64,000 nucleotides of DNA from Enoplolaimus lenunculus (lineage: Eukaryota > Nematoda > Enoplea > Enoplida > Thoracostomopsidae): positions 124,001 through 188,000 of the forward strand of contig JASANG010002792.1 in the NCBI GenBank assembly GCA_030248215.1. The letters are read 5' to 3'. The translations under genes and the position numbers were made by a program. Shown here in pieces: positions 11,801 to 23,300 of this stretch; the first letter of the stretch is position 1, and every line of letters starts with the position of its first letter. The notes under the pieces are model-generated. The model did no database searches. It saw only the letters and a program-made list of their open reading frames with translations, and had not been told where the DNA came from.

Positions 11801-13058
11801 CGAGTTATGAAAATCATCTTATCTTTGACCACAAGGGAGCAATCGGAACCAAATTTTACGGAGCGGGAGCTAAAGCGAACATAGGTAAAATGACGTTCAA
11901 TCTGCTAATTATCAAATATCTGTATATATTGTTAAACCTTTCGGTTTTCTGTTTATTTTCTACGAAATTGGGGGTAACACGATTTTTCTTCGCCTCCGAT
12001 TCCATTTCCAGTACATTTTGCCGTTTTCCCCTGCGGTATCGCCGTACAGACAGTTCATACTTTCTGCAGATTTTAAAAGTTATCGAGTAACGTTGAATTT
12101 CATTAAATACCGTCAAGCAGGGTGCAACCGGAATTACAATTTACCGGAACCGGAATTTGAAAATTTTACCGGAACCGGAAAGTGAAAAATGCATTTCACC
12201 AAAAATTTCATTTTAATCTTATTTTTTGCTCTATTATTTGTGAAATAACCTTAGTCGAACATAGGTATTTATTTTATCTGTTGTATTTTAGATTTTCATC
12301 ATCGAATGAAGTGAAATCTACCATTAATGGCTTATATTCGGAGTACAAGTGGCTTTCAAAAGAGATTTTTAAAAATTAGCAAAGTTAAGAAAACGGCCAA
12401 ATTATAATACCGGAATTTTTAAATCCGGTAAAAATTTACCGGAACCGGAAGGTGAAAAAATGCCGGAACCGGAATTCCGGTTGCACCCTGCCGTCAAGGT
12501 CTATGACACGTTCTTTTTTTGGCTGGTTGGCGACCGAAGGAACTAAAAATTTTAAAAGATTCAAATAATTTCTAGTAGCGGAAGTTGCGACGCATCGAGG
12601 TTAACTTCTATACGCCGATTTGTATGCGACCGTCTTGCACAGTAGAAGGTGAACGGTAATTATATATTTGCAGTTTGATTTAACTGTAAAATAGTTCAGA
12701 TTTACGAATCAACTATTTTACCAAAGATATAAAAGACAGTCACAATTGAAGTTTTAATTAAAAGCTCTTTTGCTTTAATATTTTGTAGATATTTAATCCG
12801 ACACGATTCTTGGATCCGGTAGATGGCGTAGTGATGAAACCGCCGTACTGGCTACCGTTTGGCTGTGGAAAACGCGTTTGCATGGGTGAAGCACTAGCGA
12901 AAAATGATTTGTTCCTGATTGTTACGGAACTACTTCAAAAGTGCCAGTTTTTGCCGGCGCCAGGTCAAACATACTCGCGGCGTATTGAAATGTCTGATTT
13001 CAATATTTTGCCGGAAGACAACAATCCGGTCATTGTGAAACGACGAGAAAATTATTAG
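2869..13058 (+). CDS. cytochrome P450, CYP clan 2 (CYP1/2/17/18-like), 11 exons
   Basis: Proposed exons: 2869-3019, 3903-4085, 4618-4711, 5404-5559, 6314-6438, 7409-7510, 8073-8198, 9005-9102, 10888-11029, 11603-11688 and 12789-13058. Every junction is GT/AG, all phases agree, and the sum is 1533 nt (510 aa plus stop), the usual P450 length. Residues 4-31 form an N-terminal membrane anchor followed by the proline hinge [11 protein letters not shown], so the protein should sit in the ER and take electrons from P450 reductase. Visible motifs are the C-helix W131 (WHFHKK), the I-helix AGVETT at 313-318, the K-helix ETLR at 369-372, the FNPTRF region at 423-428 and the heme loop [10 protein letters not shown] with ligand Cys452. 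The exon 3 product ([17 protein letters not shown]) resembles CYP1/CYP17/CYP18 enzymes. Substrate is unknown. Introns hold several MITEs. The gene is convergent with PRIM2. Confidence 0.93.
3091..3195 (+). repeat. telomere-like dispersed element in P450 intron 1
   Basis: GTGTAAGCATATTCCTAAGC is followed by CCTAAAC units and ends in a TTAGTCTAAAGCTTATAAGC tail. It has the same flank-core-flank order as the copy at 727-822 but is more diverged. Confidence 0.65.
3565..3650 (-). repeat. degenerate telomere-like element, inverse orientation
   Basis: TTAGGC-like hexamers (TTAGGCATAGGC) precede AATATGCTTAATACTACTG, the inverse of the GCAGTATAAGCATATT flank. It lies in P450 intron 1. Confidence 0.5.
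4823..4935 (+). mobile_element. MITE fragment with ACTGCAAAAAATGGTGAG end
   Basis: This copy shares ACTGCAAAAAATGGTGAG and AATAGGCTTTTCCTGA with the fuller copy at 41835-42020, where both inverted ends are visible. Only one end is clear here. It lies in P450 intron 3. Confidence 0.55.
5571..5945. mobile_element. diverged CCGGAA-type hAT-like MITE in P450 intron 4
   Basis: CCGGAA-rich ends (GAACCGGAAAG at the left; ACCGGAACCTGAATTCCG then TTGCACCTTGG at the right) enclose an AT-rich middle that matches the copy at 20.14-20.59 kb. The element begins just after the exon 4 donor. The ends are decayed and no target duplication is readable. Confidence 0.55.
7511..7749. mobile_element. MITE with TACTGTAGTGACCC ends, abutting a splice donor
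   Basis: The left end TACTGTAGTGACCCGAATAA is matched by the inverse of the right end (CTTATTCGGGTCAATACCTACAGTA). Other copies lie at 37624-38072, 41101-41490 and, as a half copy, 11337-11470. Exon 6 of the P450 ends at 7510, so the GT donor lies at the very edge of the element. Confidence 0.75.
8359..8645. mobile_element. MITE rich in CCGGATATCCGTTTCCG, P450 intron 7
   Basis: TAACCGGATATCCGTTTCCG begins the block, and AATATCCGTTTTCCGTTTCCG closes it. Similar sequence occurs at 20290-20425 and 60640-60700. This is probably a subfamily of the CCGGAA MITEs. No target duplication could be read. Confidence 0.5.
8684..8845 (-). repeat. telomere-like dispersed element, copy in P450 intron 7
   Basis: Two TTAGGC runs (about 8738-8756 and 8777-8812) are separated by AATAAACTCATTGTTACG. 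The flanks AAGCTTTAGACTA and AATATGCTTATAATACTGC are the inverse of those at 727-822. The outermost bases, GGGCGGAACG on one side and GCTCCGCCCCTG on the other, form a rough inverted repeat, so the unit may be mobile as a whole. Confidence 0.75.
9440..9570. repeat. partial telomere-like repeats in P450 intron 8
   Basis: Scattered TTTAGGCTTA and CCAAGCCTAAGCTTAAGC pieces in both orientations. They look like remnants of the same element family. Confidence 0.4.
10362..10695. mobile_element. inverted-repeat element with internal tandem units
   Basis: GTTCGGAAGCCAGAAAAAGTGG near 10368 is mirrored by CCAGGCTTCCGAATTTCCCACTTTT near 10666. Inside, a unit of roughly 85-95 bp containing CACTTTTCCGTTTTCCAAAC and CTACCAACCAAGG is repeated two to three times. 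It lies in P450 intron 8 and shows no coding potential. Confidence 0.5.
11337..11470. mobile_element. half copy of the GTAGTGACCC MITE in P450 intron 9
   Basis: The right part of the family is recognisable (GAGTCACTACAGTAC end and the internal ACCGAATAACAGAGGGTACC segment). The left end is absent. Confidence 0.6.
12118..12490 (+). mobile_element. hAT-like MITE, CAGGGTGCAACCGG family, copy A
   Basis: The element starts CAGGGTGCAACCGGAATTAC and ends GGAATTCCGGTTGCACCCTG. It is flanked by a perfect 8-bp duplication CCGTCAAG (12110-12117 and 12491-12498). CCGGAACCGGAA repeats stand just inside both ends. The AT-rich middle is nearly identical to copies at 20643-21038 and 23826-24216, which implies recent spread. 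It has no transposase. It lies in P450 intron 10. Confidence 0.9.
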
Positions 13059-13090
13059 TTTCATTTTTTGCAATTTTTCAATCAGATTTC

Positions 13091-13399
13091 AGGGTAAAGC
13101 TGCAGGTAAAAAATCAAATTTCGGTCGGTGGAAATTAATATACTAACAATGACAGTAAAAATTAAATAGATTTCATTAGTATAGTATATAAACAATGACA
13201 ATCGCCGAAAATAAACCATCGAAGGTAAATTTCGGTTCCGTAGATTATGAAAATCTTAAATGCAGCAGATAAAGTCAATATCTCTAACTAGGGTTATTTC
13301 ACCATGAATAATGCCCAAAAAATTAAAATTAATTTTTTCTTTTAATGTATTTGTCACTTTCCGGTTCCGGTATTTTTTTAAATTCCGGCAGCACCCTGT
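13091..13399 (-). mobile_element. older hAT-like MITE copy downstream of the P450
   Basis: An internal segment (GATTATGAAAATCTTAAATG, then AACTAGGGTTATTTCACC) matches other family copies. CTTTCCGGTTCCGG and CAGCACCCTG close the right end. It starts 33 bases after the P450 stop codon, so the gene's 3' UTR and polyadenylation signal may lie within it. Confidence 0.65.
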
Positions 13400-14320
13400 A
13401 CATAGAATAGTAATTACGTAATCGTGCCAAAAATAACACTATTGTGGGTGTGACCGTTTTTCATGTCTCAGAACAATGACAGACACATTATTAAATTAAA
13501 GCTGAAAATTATATACATACTCAATAATGTGTTTATGTTGTTATGCTAGCAGCAACAATAATAACGCATTTGCCTGAAAGTTAAATATAAGGTCAGCGCG
13601 AGTCAAACAAAGCAATGAAAAAACATGAAATGAGTTTTTCTCGAAACATCAAATTCAGAAAAATTTAATACACATGCATAAGTGAAACATGGATTTTTCT
13701 GTGTCTTGCAAGCCGGTGTTTACTTAAAATTGAATAAATTTCGACAATATTTGGGCTTCCCGCGAGTCTAAAATCGTTCTGCGTCCAAATATAGATTTTC
13801 GAAAATTCCAATTGCCGAGGTCCTAAGGTACTCATTTGGGACAGACTAAAATTTACAATTTTTTCATCGCTCAAATAATCTTTGCTGGTTATAAATCGTT
13901 TTGCATTAATTTTTATATTAGCATTCTAGTAAAAATCAGTATAATAAAGTGCTGAAAATGCTGCATTTTTCTCAAGTATATCACAACATCTAGATGGGGT
14001 TTAAACAAAATTTTTTTGTGGTCTGTCAACTACATTTTCTTGTTTAAACGAAATTCTTTTTGTCTGCGCAAAGAATGCGCATGCGGAGTCGGTTTTGATT
14101 AATGTTTGAAAAAGTTTTTTAGCAGTAAATTTCTTTTGCAGTTTCGGTGCTTCTGATTATACAAATTCACGACTTCGGCCCTCTTGCATGCCAAGTGGAC
14201 ATTTAAAACACCCCCCTTCGGTCGCAAAACTAACCATCGGTGTGACCAAACAGTATGTTTTCACTAAAACAATCAGCTGAAACGAAACCAAACCACAAAA
14301 TCAACCATCATTAAGCATAT
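13400..14320. other. spacer between two convergent genes
   Basis: AT-rich sequence that should contain the 3' UTR of PRIM2 and perhaps that of the P450. I see no exon, RNA gene or transposon terminus. Confidence 0.4.
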
Positions 14321-17300
14321 TTAATTCATTTCTTCAATGAACGAACGAGAAACTATCTGCGACTCTTCGACAGGCGGCTCTTGCGTTTGTGTTTCCGCTA
14401 TCACGTTTTCCGAATCTTAAACATAAAATATTATACAGATAGAAATTGAAGTTAGGGATCAACCGGATCCAAGATCCGGATCCCGGTCGGATCTCTGCAA
14501 TTTTTAAGATCCGGATCCGAATCCGGTAAAATAAACTACCGGATCTTCGGATCCGAAATTTGATGTACAAACAAAAACATACCAAAATTGGTGTATGTAT
14601 TTCAACTATGCGTACGTAATCTAATAAGCACTGTGTGAGCATTAATGCTCTATCGGAATGTCAGGTTAATGACATCCACGTGGAGACCAGTGTTGTTGCG
14701 GAAGAAGAACAACCATAAATTTTTTTAAAGACTTCTTTTTTTAGTTGCTGCAAGTTTTGTTGACTAATTTTGCAAAAGAACCAGTTGAACTTTTTTCTAT
14801 TTATATACATTAGGTATTGAAAAATTATCCAGCTAGTAGGATGCGTATCCGGGCCGGATCTGAATTTTAAGATCCGGATTCGGATACGGTACATGCAACA
14901 TTTTGGATCCGGTCGCTCCCTAATTGAAGTGAACCATTATGAATCCGTTGTTCTTGAATATTATTGTCAATGTAAACAGATCTTTTAGTGTCACATTATA
15001 CGCTGCGTTTGAAACTCAAACTTTCGTGCTCTAACCAATGCATCTTCTTTTTTTATGAAAGTCCAACAAAACGTCAAGAAAGAAATAGTTACTTTCATAT
15101 GATACAACACTGCTTTTACGGGACTTTGCTCCATCTTTAGCGACTGCTTTGCGAACTTCTCGACTCTGTTCGAAATACATATTTGGATGTGAAATTGTAT
15201 TTGCTTCATGATCGTCCATATTGTGAACGCATTCAAAATATCGTGTACATGCTGACTGATAATTTTTCTCTTTAACGTATTTCATCACCTAAACAACAAA
15301 AAGGAAATTGATAAATATAACTGGTGTCATTGTAAAACACGTCTGCTATTGGTATAATAAATTAACAAAAATCAGACGCTTTTTAAATACAGTTACGATA
15401 ATGTTTGCTGTACCATGATACTGGGTCAGTTTGGCATGGCAAAATTATATTAACCCTTTTTTTCGAAATGTAGTACTAAAATGTGCAAGAGTCTATATAT
15501 TTAATCAACGACTTTGAATTTTGAACCATAACGCGATATTAACATGAAATGATTCTAAAGTTTTGAACATAAATCTATTAAAACATGATCAACGGTTTCG
15601 GAATTTCACGTCTTACGAACAGAACTATGAATTACGACCCTCAAGCACAAAACATAAACCCTGTGCGAGACTCACACGTTCAATATGACTGTCACGCAAA
15701 TTCATAGACTGAAGTCGTTTAAGCAGATTGTCCTGGTCAAAATGTTTGAACGGGCATCCTAGAAATACGAACAAATTTGCAAGAAAGTCACAAATCGAAC
15801 AAAAAACTAACTGAAATCAAGCGGCTATATTACAGTCAGTGTATAAGTCAGCCATCCTAAACCTACTCTCGCGCTTATTTACATTTATAAAGTTTACTAT
15901 AACACCTTCCTACTCAAAACAGCAATTGATTCTATATTCCTGATACTTGATTCAAAGCCGTAACTATGTAGATGTACACTCATAAACTGAAACTACAATA
16001 TTAATCTTTTACAAAAGTTGATTTTTTTGCAACTAAGTGAAACTGACACGGAATTTCAAGCAATTATGTTATAGGCTCACCATGTGCATCCTGAGGCCCA
16101 GGTGGATTTGAAGTGATAATCTTAACGCACGAAAACGGTGTATAACTAACGCGTTTGCCTTCTTTACCATAATTGTGACGAATCGAATACGCATACTGTT
16201 TATCAAACTAAAATCACAAACCGTAACTTCAATAGCAGTGATCGTCCGCTAGTAAAAAGTGCTCAAATAGGCTAATTTAAAAGCAAAAATACCAAAATTG
16301 ACAGAGGTGCACGCCGAACGATATTTATCTTACCAGATCTATCACGAACTTAGTAACTGGTGCTATACAAGGTTTTAGCTGCCCTGTAGTTTATCTCAGT
16401 CAACATACACAGAAAAGCAATGCCACAATTTTTTGCACAACACATCAGTTTCAAGACATGTATTTTTAAAACACTTACAAAGATTAAAACTGTAAATTAC
16501 GTTTACGTACATTAATAGGTTATGTCAACTTCAGCAAAGAAAATCATACTGTCACTTATTCCAATTGTGACCGATGATAATAAATAACAAACATGCAGCT
16601 TCAACGGTGTATATCCGACCAACTAGAATATCAACACACACAATAAGTTAATTTTTTCCGAGAAACAAAAGCCCAAACTTGCCCTCATAACCTGTTTCCT
16701 AAACCATCTTACATACCTTATCATCAGGTATCAATTTTGTGAACTCTTTTCTCCAAAATCTCAACGAATCGTCCATTGTTATACCGATGCCTTTCAAAAA
16801 CAGTCCGTATTGCATACGACCGCCGTGTTTCAAATGATGATCTTTACGCAGTCGCGTATGCAATTCATGCATACACAATGGATAATCGGTTGTAGACAGC
16901 TGTAATCACGAACATTAACAGACATACAGTACATACATTATGCAAAGAACTTATAATTACAAAAAGTTGCAGCTGCAAATTTTGCAAAAGGGTTTTAAAA
17001 AAGTTGCACGTTAGAATAGGACCAACGAATATCATCCAACCTTGATAACGTAACGACTGAAACCATACAATCGCTTACATTATCCAGCATTTCCGGTGTG
17101 ACCTTTTCCCCTGAAGTTGCGTTCGCATAATCACTACCAGTATGAATTCCTTTCGTACTTAATTGATTTACAATTCGCACAAGGCGTTGATCAGATTGAA
17201 TTCGACAAAACAGACGCGCATAGGACTGAAATAATGCAAAGACACAGAAAACGTTTACATCATGTTGCTGTTGGTGCTTAATAATAAGAAATAGCGCCCA

Positions 17301-20300
17301 TAAATTTACCACAACCCAAAATAAAGTCTTCCTTAATAATATACGCACACCAGGCGACTTTTGCAACGTGGATCTGTGTGTGATACAGAAACCAAAAAGC
17401 TTCGTTGAAGTTAAATTTAAGAATAACGTTGGGTAATTCACGAAACATAATTTTGTAAAAAATATAAGATACTTTGTATCAAGCTGACAAAAATAGATCC
17501 GCCGAAATTTACATAAAGAATGGTTAATACTTCGTTTTCAGTTGAAAACACATGATGTACTCCAAAAACCACAAAACTAAACTAAGAAACTTAAAACTAA
17601 TTACTGCAAGTGATTGTGACAAATTTGATCGAAATTTTCCAACCAATATTCGATGCAATAAATCATGGGGCAGATATGCATCGCCTGCTCGAAGTATCAC
17701 ACGTCGCTCTTTGACCAAATCCAGCGCCTCTGTGAACGGAACCTATAACACAAAAGGTACGTACTAAGCAGGGTTCGACACGATACCAAATACCGAAGCA
17801 GGATATTTAAGTGAATATTTCAACCAAAAGTTACACTTAATGACGTAAATTTAGCATGTATTTGTTATAATATGTATTTTTGATTTTGTTTTTACAAGTC
17901 TTAGTATTAATTCGCCGTCTCTAGTCTTTATTTGTGTTATTTTGAACAAAATTCATTGAGAAGTATTTCGATTTTGGTCATAAAAAATCCCATACCACTC
18001 GTATGGGGACTACACACATTGAGAAAATTTCGGATCGCTTACTGATGATACGCTCAAATGCAATAACTGAAATAGCTAATATGCTATTCAGGTAGTATCC
18101 TATTAGTTTGCACATATAGAAAGTTGAACGACATATTTAAGTGTTTCTTATCCAAAAACGCTATGGAACATAGTGTATACACCAACAGAACTAATACTTA
18201 TGAAAATATAATGCACTCAAATAGTTTTAATTGGCATTAGTAATAATAATAATAATAATAATAATAATACGAATGTAGCTAACTTTTTCAAGTGTTCCAA
18301 ATTCTAAACGATGTATTTAAATTTCATATGCTCGAAAATCCAAGGTCAGCAGCGGGAATAGGCGGGGAGATATTAAAATTTTCAAAACAAATTATTTGTA
18401 TGCTTTGTTCGTAAATTGTTTGTTTTTCATAGTTTATGTTTAGTCTTAGAATATCTGCTCATAATTATTATTGCGTAGATTCGCAGCGAAAATTTATTTA
18501 TCAAAGACATCCCTTACATTAGCAGTACAGCCATACATTTGCTGAATCCTTGACCTCTACGGTTCCAAACCAACGAGACTCAATAAAACCGGGACTGTAA
18601 AAATTTCTAATATAGGTTTCACCAAAAATGAGCCGGTAACTAGTAAACGGCTTCGAATTTTAAAACCCAATGCAAGGTTAACACTCCACATTAAATGATG
18701 GTGTAAGATGGTACCTTGATATATAATGCAGGATGCAAGTCTATTCTAGATTAGTATGTAATACCGTATGGAGTTCTTCCCGAAAATTTTGTTGTGGTTA
18801 CGATAACGTTCGCACCCGCAATGTTCGTATCATACATCCGTTGCTTTCAACACTAAGCTATTCAATCATGTTGACCTCATAGAAATAGATCCAGATTGTC
18901 TCCCGCACATGTCCGTCAATCTGTCTCCCCAAAGCGAACCTCGGAAACCGTTAAACGGATTTTAATAACATTTGTCGTTTAAAAACTCATCGTGGTTTGT
19001 CGTTTTAAAACTTATCGTGTAATGTTACCAATAAACCCCACTGTCGTGTATGCCATTATTTTTACAATCTTAGATTTTCAATACCTTGTAAGCAGATTTC
19101 AAATTTCCAAGAGTAGGCGGCGGTTTAGCTCCAGGATGACATTGAAAACTCAACAGAAACTGTTTGGTCACATCGTCCATTTCTTCCGGTCGCACCTGAA
19201 ACAAACAAGTGACTTCGGTCAATACGAAATTGTATAATATTAACCAAACTAAATCAGCATATACTGGCTTCTCCACAGCGGGGGGGCGGGGGGCCCCCAG
19301 CACTTTTCGAAATTTTCATTTTCCCCCCGGCGAAAATTTTGCCGCCCCCAGGAAAGGCCCCCCGGCGTCTTTTCGGCCGCCCCCAGCAAAATGCCCCCAG
19401 CAAATTTTTTTGCTGGGGGCCCCCCAGGACTTTTCTAAGCCAAAAATTTTCAATGTAAAACATAAAGACCTGGATTTTTTTCAGGCGGACAATCGGCTAA
19501 ATGTGATTTTATATTACGCTGAGTACTCATAATTTTTAATAGCGTTACAAATACCGGTAGTAACTAGTACAATTCAATAATGAACTGAAAAAAGCACAAT
19601 TATATAAAGACCGTTTCAGGGCATACAGCATTCGAAAGTACCTTGCAGCAACAAGTTCAACCCGCCTGAGCCTGATGATAAACTGAAGCTGTGACTAATA
19701 TATAAAATATATGTTAATCACAGTTTCAATTATAGATTATCTATATTTTATATAATTGTGCTTCTTTCAACTTCTGGTAAAGTTGTCAGTAATATTAGTT
19801 AAAATTATAGGAAACGCCCCCCGGCGGAAATTTTCAAGCTGTGGAGAAGCCAGATATATACATTCGATTACAATCTATAATACTACAGTTTCAATTAGCA
19901 ATCGCAACAAACCTGTGTTATATAAGATAATCCCGGTGTTTGCAGAAAAGTTCTAATTTGATCTTGAGTAGCGTCATGAAGTCTCCATTTAAAAAGTTCA
20001 ACTTCTTGTTGTAAAAACCAACGACGCATTTCTGGTCTAAAATTAAGGATTTGATTTGTAATAACTTAGATACAACAGAATTATGGTGTATATGCGATTT
20101 ATTACAACTATATAGTGCACAGTACCTATATTCAGGGTGCAACCGGAATTATAAAGTACCGGAACCGAAACCGGAGAATAAAAAATATGTTACCGAAAAA
20201 TTCATTTTTAACGCTATTTTATCGATTTTAATGCTGTAAACACATCATTTCGAATGTCAAAACCTTGAAACAAATGCAGTAGGTGCAAACCAGGGAGTAA

Positions 20301-23300
20301 CCGGATATCCATGTGCATTTCCGCTAAAAATCGGTGTTCATTTCTGTTTCCGTTATAGAAATAATCAATATCCGTATTCCGTTTCCGCTATTTTTAGTAT
20401 CCGTTTACATATTGCTGGAAACCTATGATAAATATTGTGGAGTATGGCACAAACTGAACATTATGGCAATTATACATGATCAGACATTTTTTGAAAAATT
20501 TTTTCTTAAATTTTCGAATGAGAAAAATTTTCGATTCCAAAAATACCGGAAAATTCCGGTGAAAAAATACCTGATTTATTACCGGAACCGGGGCCTAATA
20601 GAAACCAGTTTGCTATTTATGTTTAAATAAGTTCCCGTACACCAGGGTGCAACCGGAATTCCGGTTCCGGCATTTTTTCACCTTCCGGTTCCGGTTCCGG
20701 TAAATTTTTACCGGATTTAAAAATTCCGGTATTATAGTTTGGCCGTTTCTTAACTTTGCTAATTTTTAAGAATCTCTTTTGAAAGCCACTTGTACTCCGA
20801 ATATAAGCCATTGATGGTGGATTTCACTTCAGTCGATGATGAAAATCTAAAATACAACAAATAAAGTAAATTCCTATGTTCGACTAAGGTTATTTCACAA
20901 ATAATAGAGCAAAAAATAAGATTAAAATGAAATTTTTGGTGAAATGCATTTTTCACTTTCCGGTTCCGTTTCCGGTTCCGGTAAAATTTTCAAATTCCGG
21001 TTCCGGTTCCGGTAAATTGTAATTCCGGTTGCACCCTGCCGTACACATATATCTATATTTTGTTACCGAATCATCAAGCGTAACGCAATTTTAATACTAA
21101 ATTTGGTTAATAGTGGCATGAAACTCGTGAGCGAAATGACAGAGGACGTATACATTACGTATATTCTAGCCAGAGTGCAACCGGAATTCACGTAACTAGG
21201 ATTATTTCACCAATAATAATGCAAAAAAATAAAATTAATTTTTCGGTGACATGCATTTTTCATTTTCAGGTTCCGGTTCCGTTTCCGGTAATGTTTTCAA
21301 ATTCCGGTTCCGGTAAATTGTAATTCCGGTTACACCATGATTGTAGCTCATGTTGATAGTTAACTTAATGAGTTATAACTTGGCCCCGGTTGGTACCGGC
21401 TTAGGCCCAGGTAAAAATACCGGCACCTGGGTTGTATATATGGAAATAAGCATTCACACATTGAAATAGTAAAAATCTAAAAGCCACAAATATACTAAAC
21501 AACGCAGTTTACAGACATTATTTTGCAAATGATGTATGCTTTGTGACCGGAATTACAACTTACTGGAATCGGAATTTGAAGAAATTGCCGAAAACGGAAC
21601 AGGAAAATGAAAAATACATGCCACCGAAAAGTTCATTTTAATATTCTTTTTTTTTGCAACATTCATGGTGAAATAACCCTAGTTGGAAATAGGTATTCAT
21701 TTTATCCAGATTGTAAAGCGGAACTGGATTATACCGGAATCGGAAACGGAATTGGAACAGCAAATTTATATTGGAATCGGAATTACAAAGTTTGTGAATA
21801 TACGGATAATTTGTATTTCCAAGTATAATATTGATTTAGGGCGTATGTTGGCTAGTAACAATTCTCAAAAACGTCGCAAGCACAAATTGGCAATATTTTT
21901 TGGCTCTGTAAAGCTAAACTACAATCAATTATTGATGTTACTTTTCGAAAATAAATTAATACATAAATGATGCTGAATTTTTATACAACATATCACAGAA
22001 AGTAGCTCTAAAATTAAAATGTGGAAATTCAGATTCCGATTGATTGTGCAATCGGAATTCTAATCGGAATCGTAATTCCGATTGCACCCTGATTTTATCT
22101 GCTGTATTTTAGATTTTCATAATCTACGTAAGATAAATTTACTTTCGACGGTTTATTCTCGGCGATTGTCAAGGTTTCATAGTATACTACGTAATGAAAT
22201 CTACGTATGTAATTTTTACCGTCATTTTTTAGTAAAGTATCGTAATTTCCACCGACCAAATTTTAACACCGGAATTTTTAATTCCGGTAAAAATTTACCG
22301 GAACCGGAAGGTGAAAAAATGCCGGAACCGGGATTCCGGTTGCACCCTGGCCGGATGTGAAAATACCGGATACCGAAATCTACAGAGTCGAAAATTTTCA
22401 ACAGAAGCCGGATCGTAAATCCTAAGTCCTGCTAGAAAACAGCTACCGGAATTCAGAAAAAGGAAATCCGGTATTTTTTATTATCTTTTTCCGGTGTTAA
22501 ATCAGGTATATACTTCATTTCATAGTACTTTTCTTTTTACTGCATGTATGGTATTTAATAAATGTTGCAATTACACATATGTTTTCTGAAAATCGCCGAC
22601 AGAACCAGGGTGCAACCGGAATTCCGGTTCCGGAATTTCTTCACCTTCCGGTTCCGGTAAATTTTTACCGGAATTAAAAATTCCGGTGTTAAAATTTGGT
22701 AAATGGAAAATAAGATATTTTGCTAAAAATGACTATAAAAAAATTAATATATAGATTTCATTCGTATAGTTTATAAACCTTGACATTCGCCGAAAATATA
22801 CCATCGAAGGTAGATTTTGCTTTCATGGATTATGAAAATCTAAAATACAGCAGATAAAGTCAATACTTATCTGCAACTAGGGTTATTTCACCAATAATAG
22901 TGTAGAAAAAAAATTAAAACGAAGTTTTTGCTGGCATGTCTTTTTCATTCATGGTTGGCGATTGCCAGGGTTTATTATTCGAACTATACAGGGTGCAACC
23001 GTAATTACATTTTATCCGGACCAGAATTTTTGCAATATTATTGATGAAATAACCCTTAGTTAGTTAAAGATAGGTATTCACTATCTGCTGTTTTCGATTT
23101 TCATAATTCACGGAAGCGTAATTAACCTTCGATGGTTTACTTTCGGCAATTGTCAAGGTTTATATAGTATACGAATGAAATCGACTTAATTTTTATTGAC
23201 ATTTTTATGTCATTTTCCGGTTCCGGTAAATTGTAATTCAGGTTGCACCCTGAACAGAACATCACTGAACGAAGATTTTACCAGCGTACGTTACCTTACC

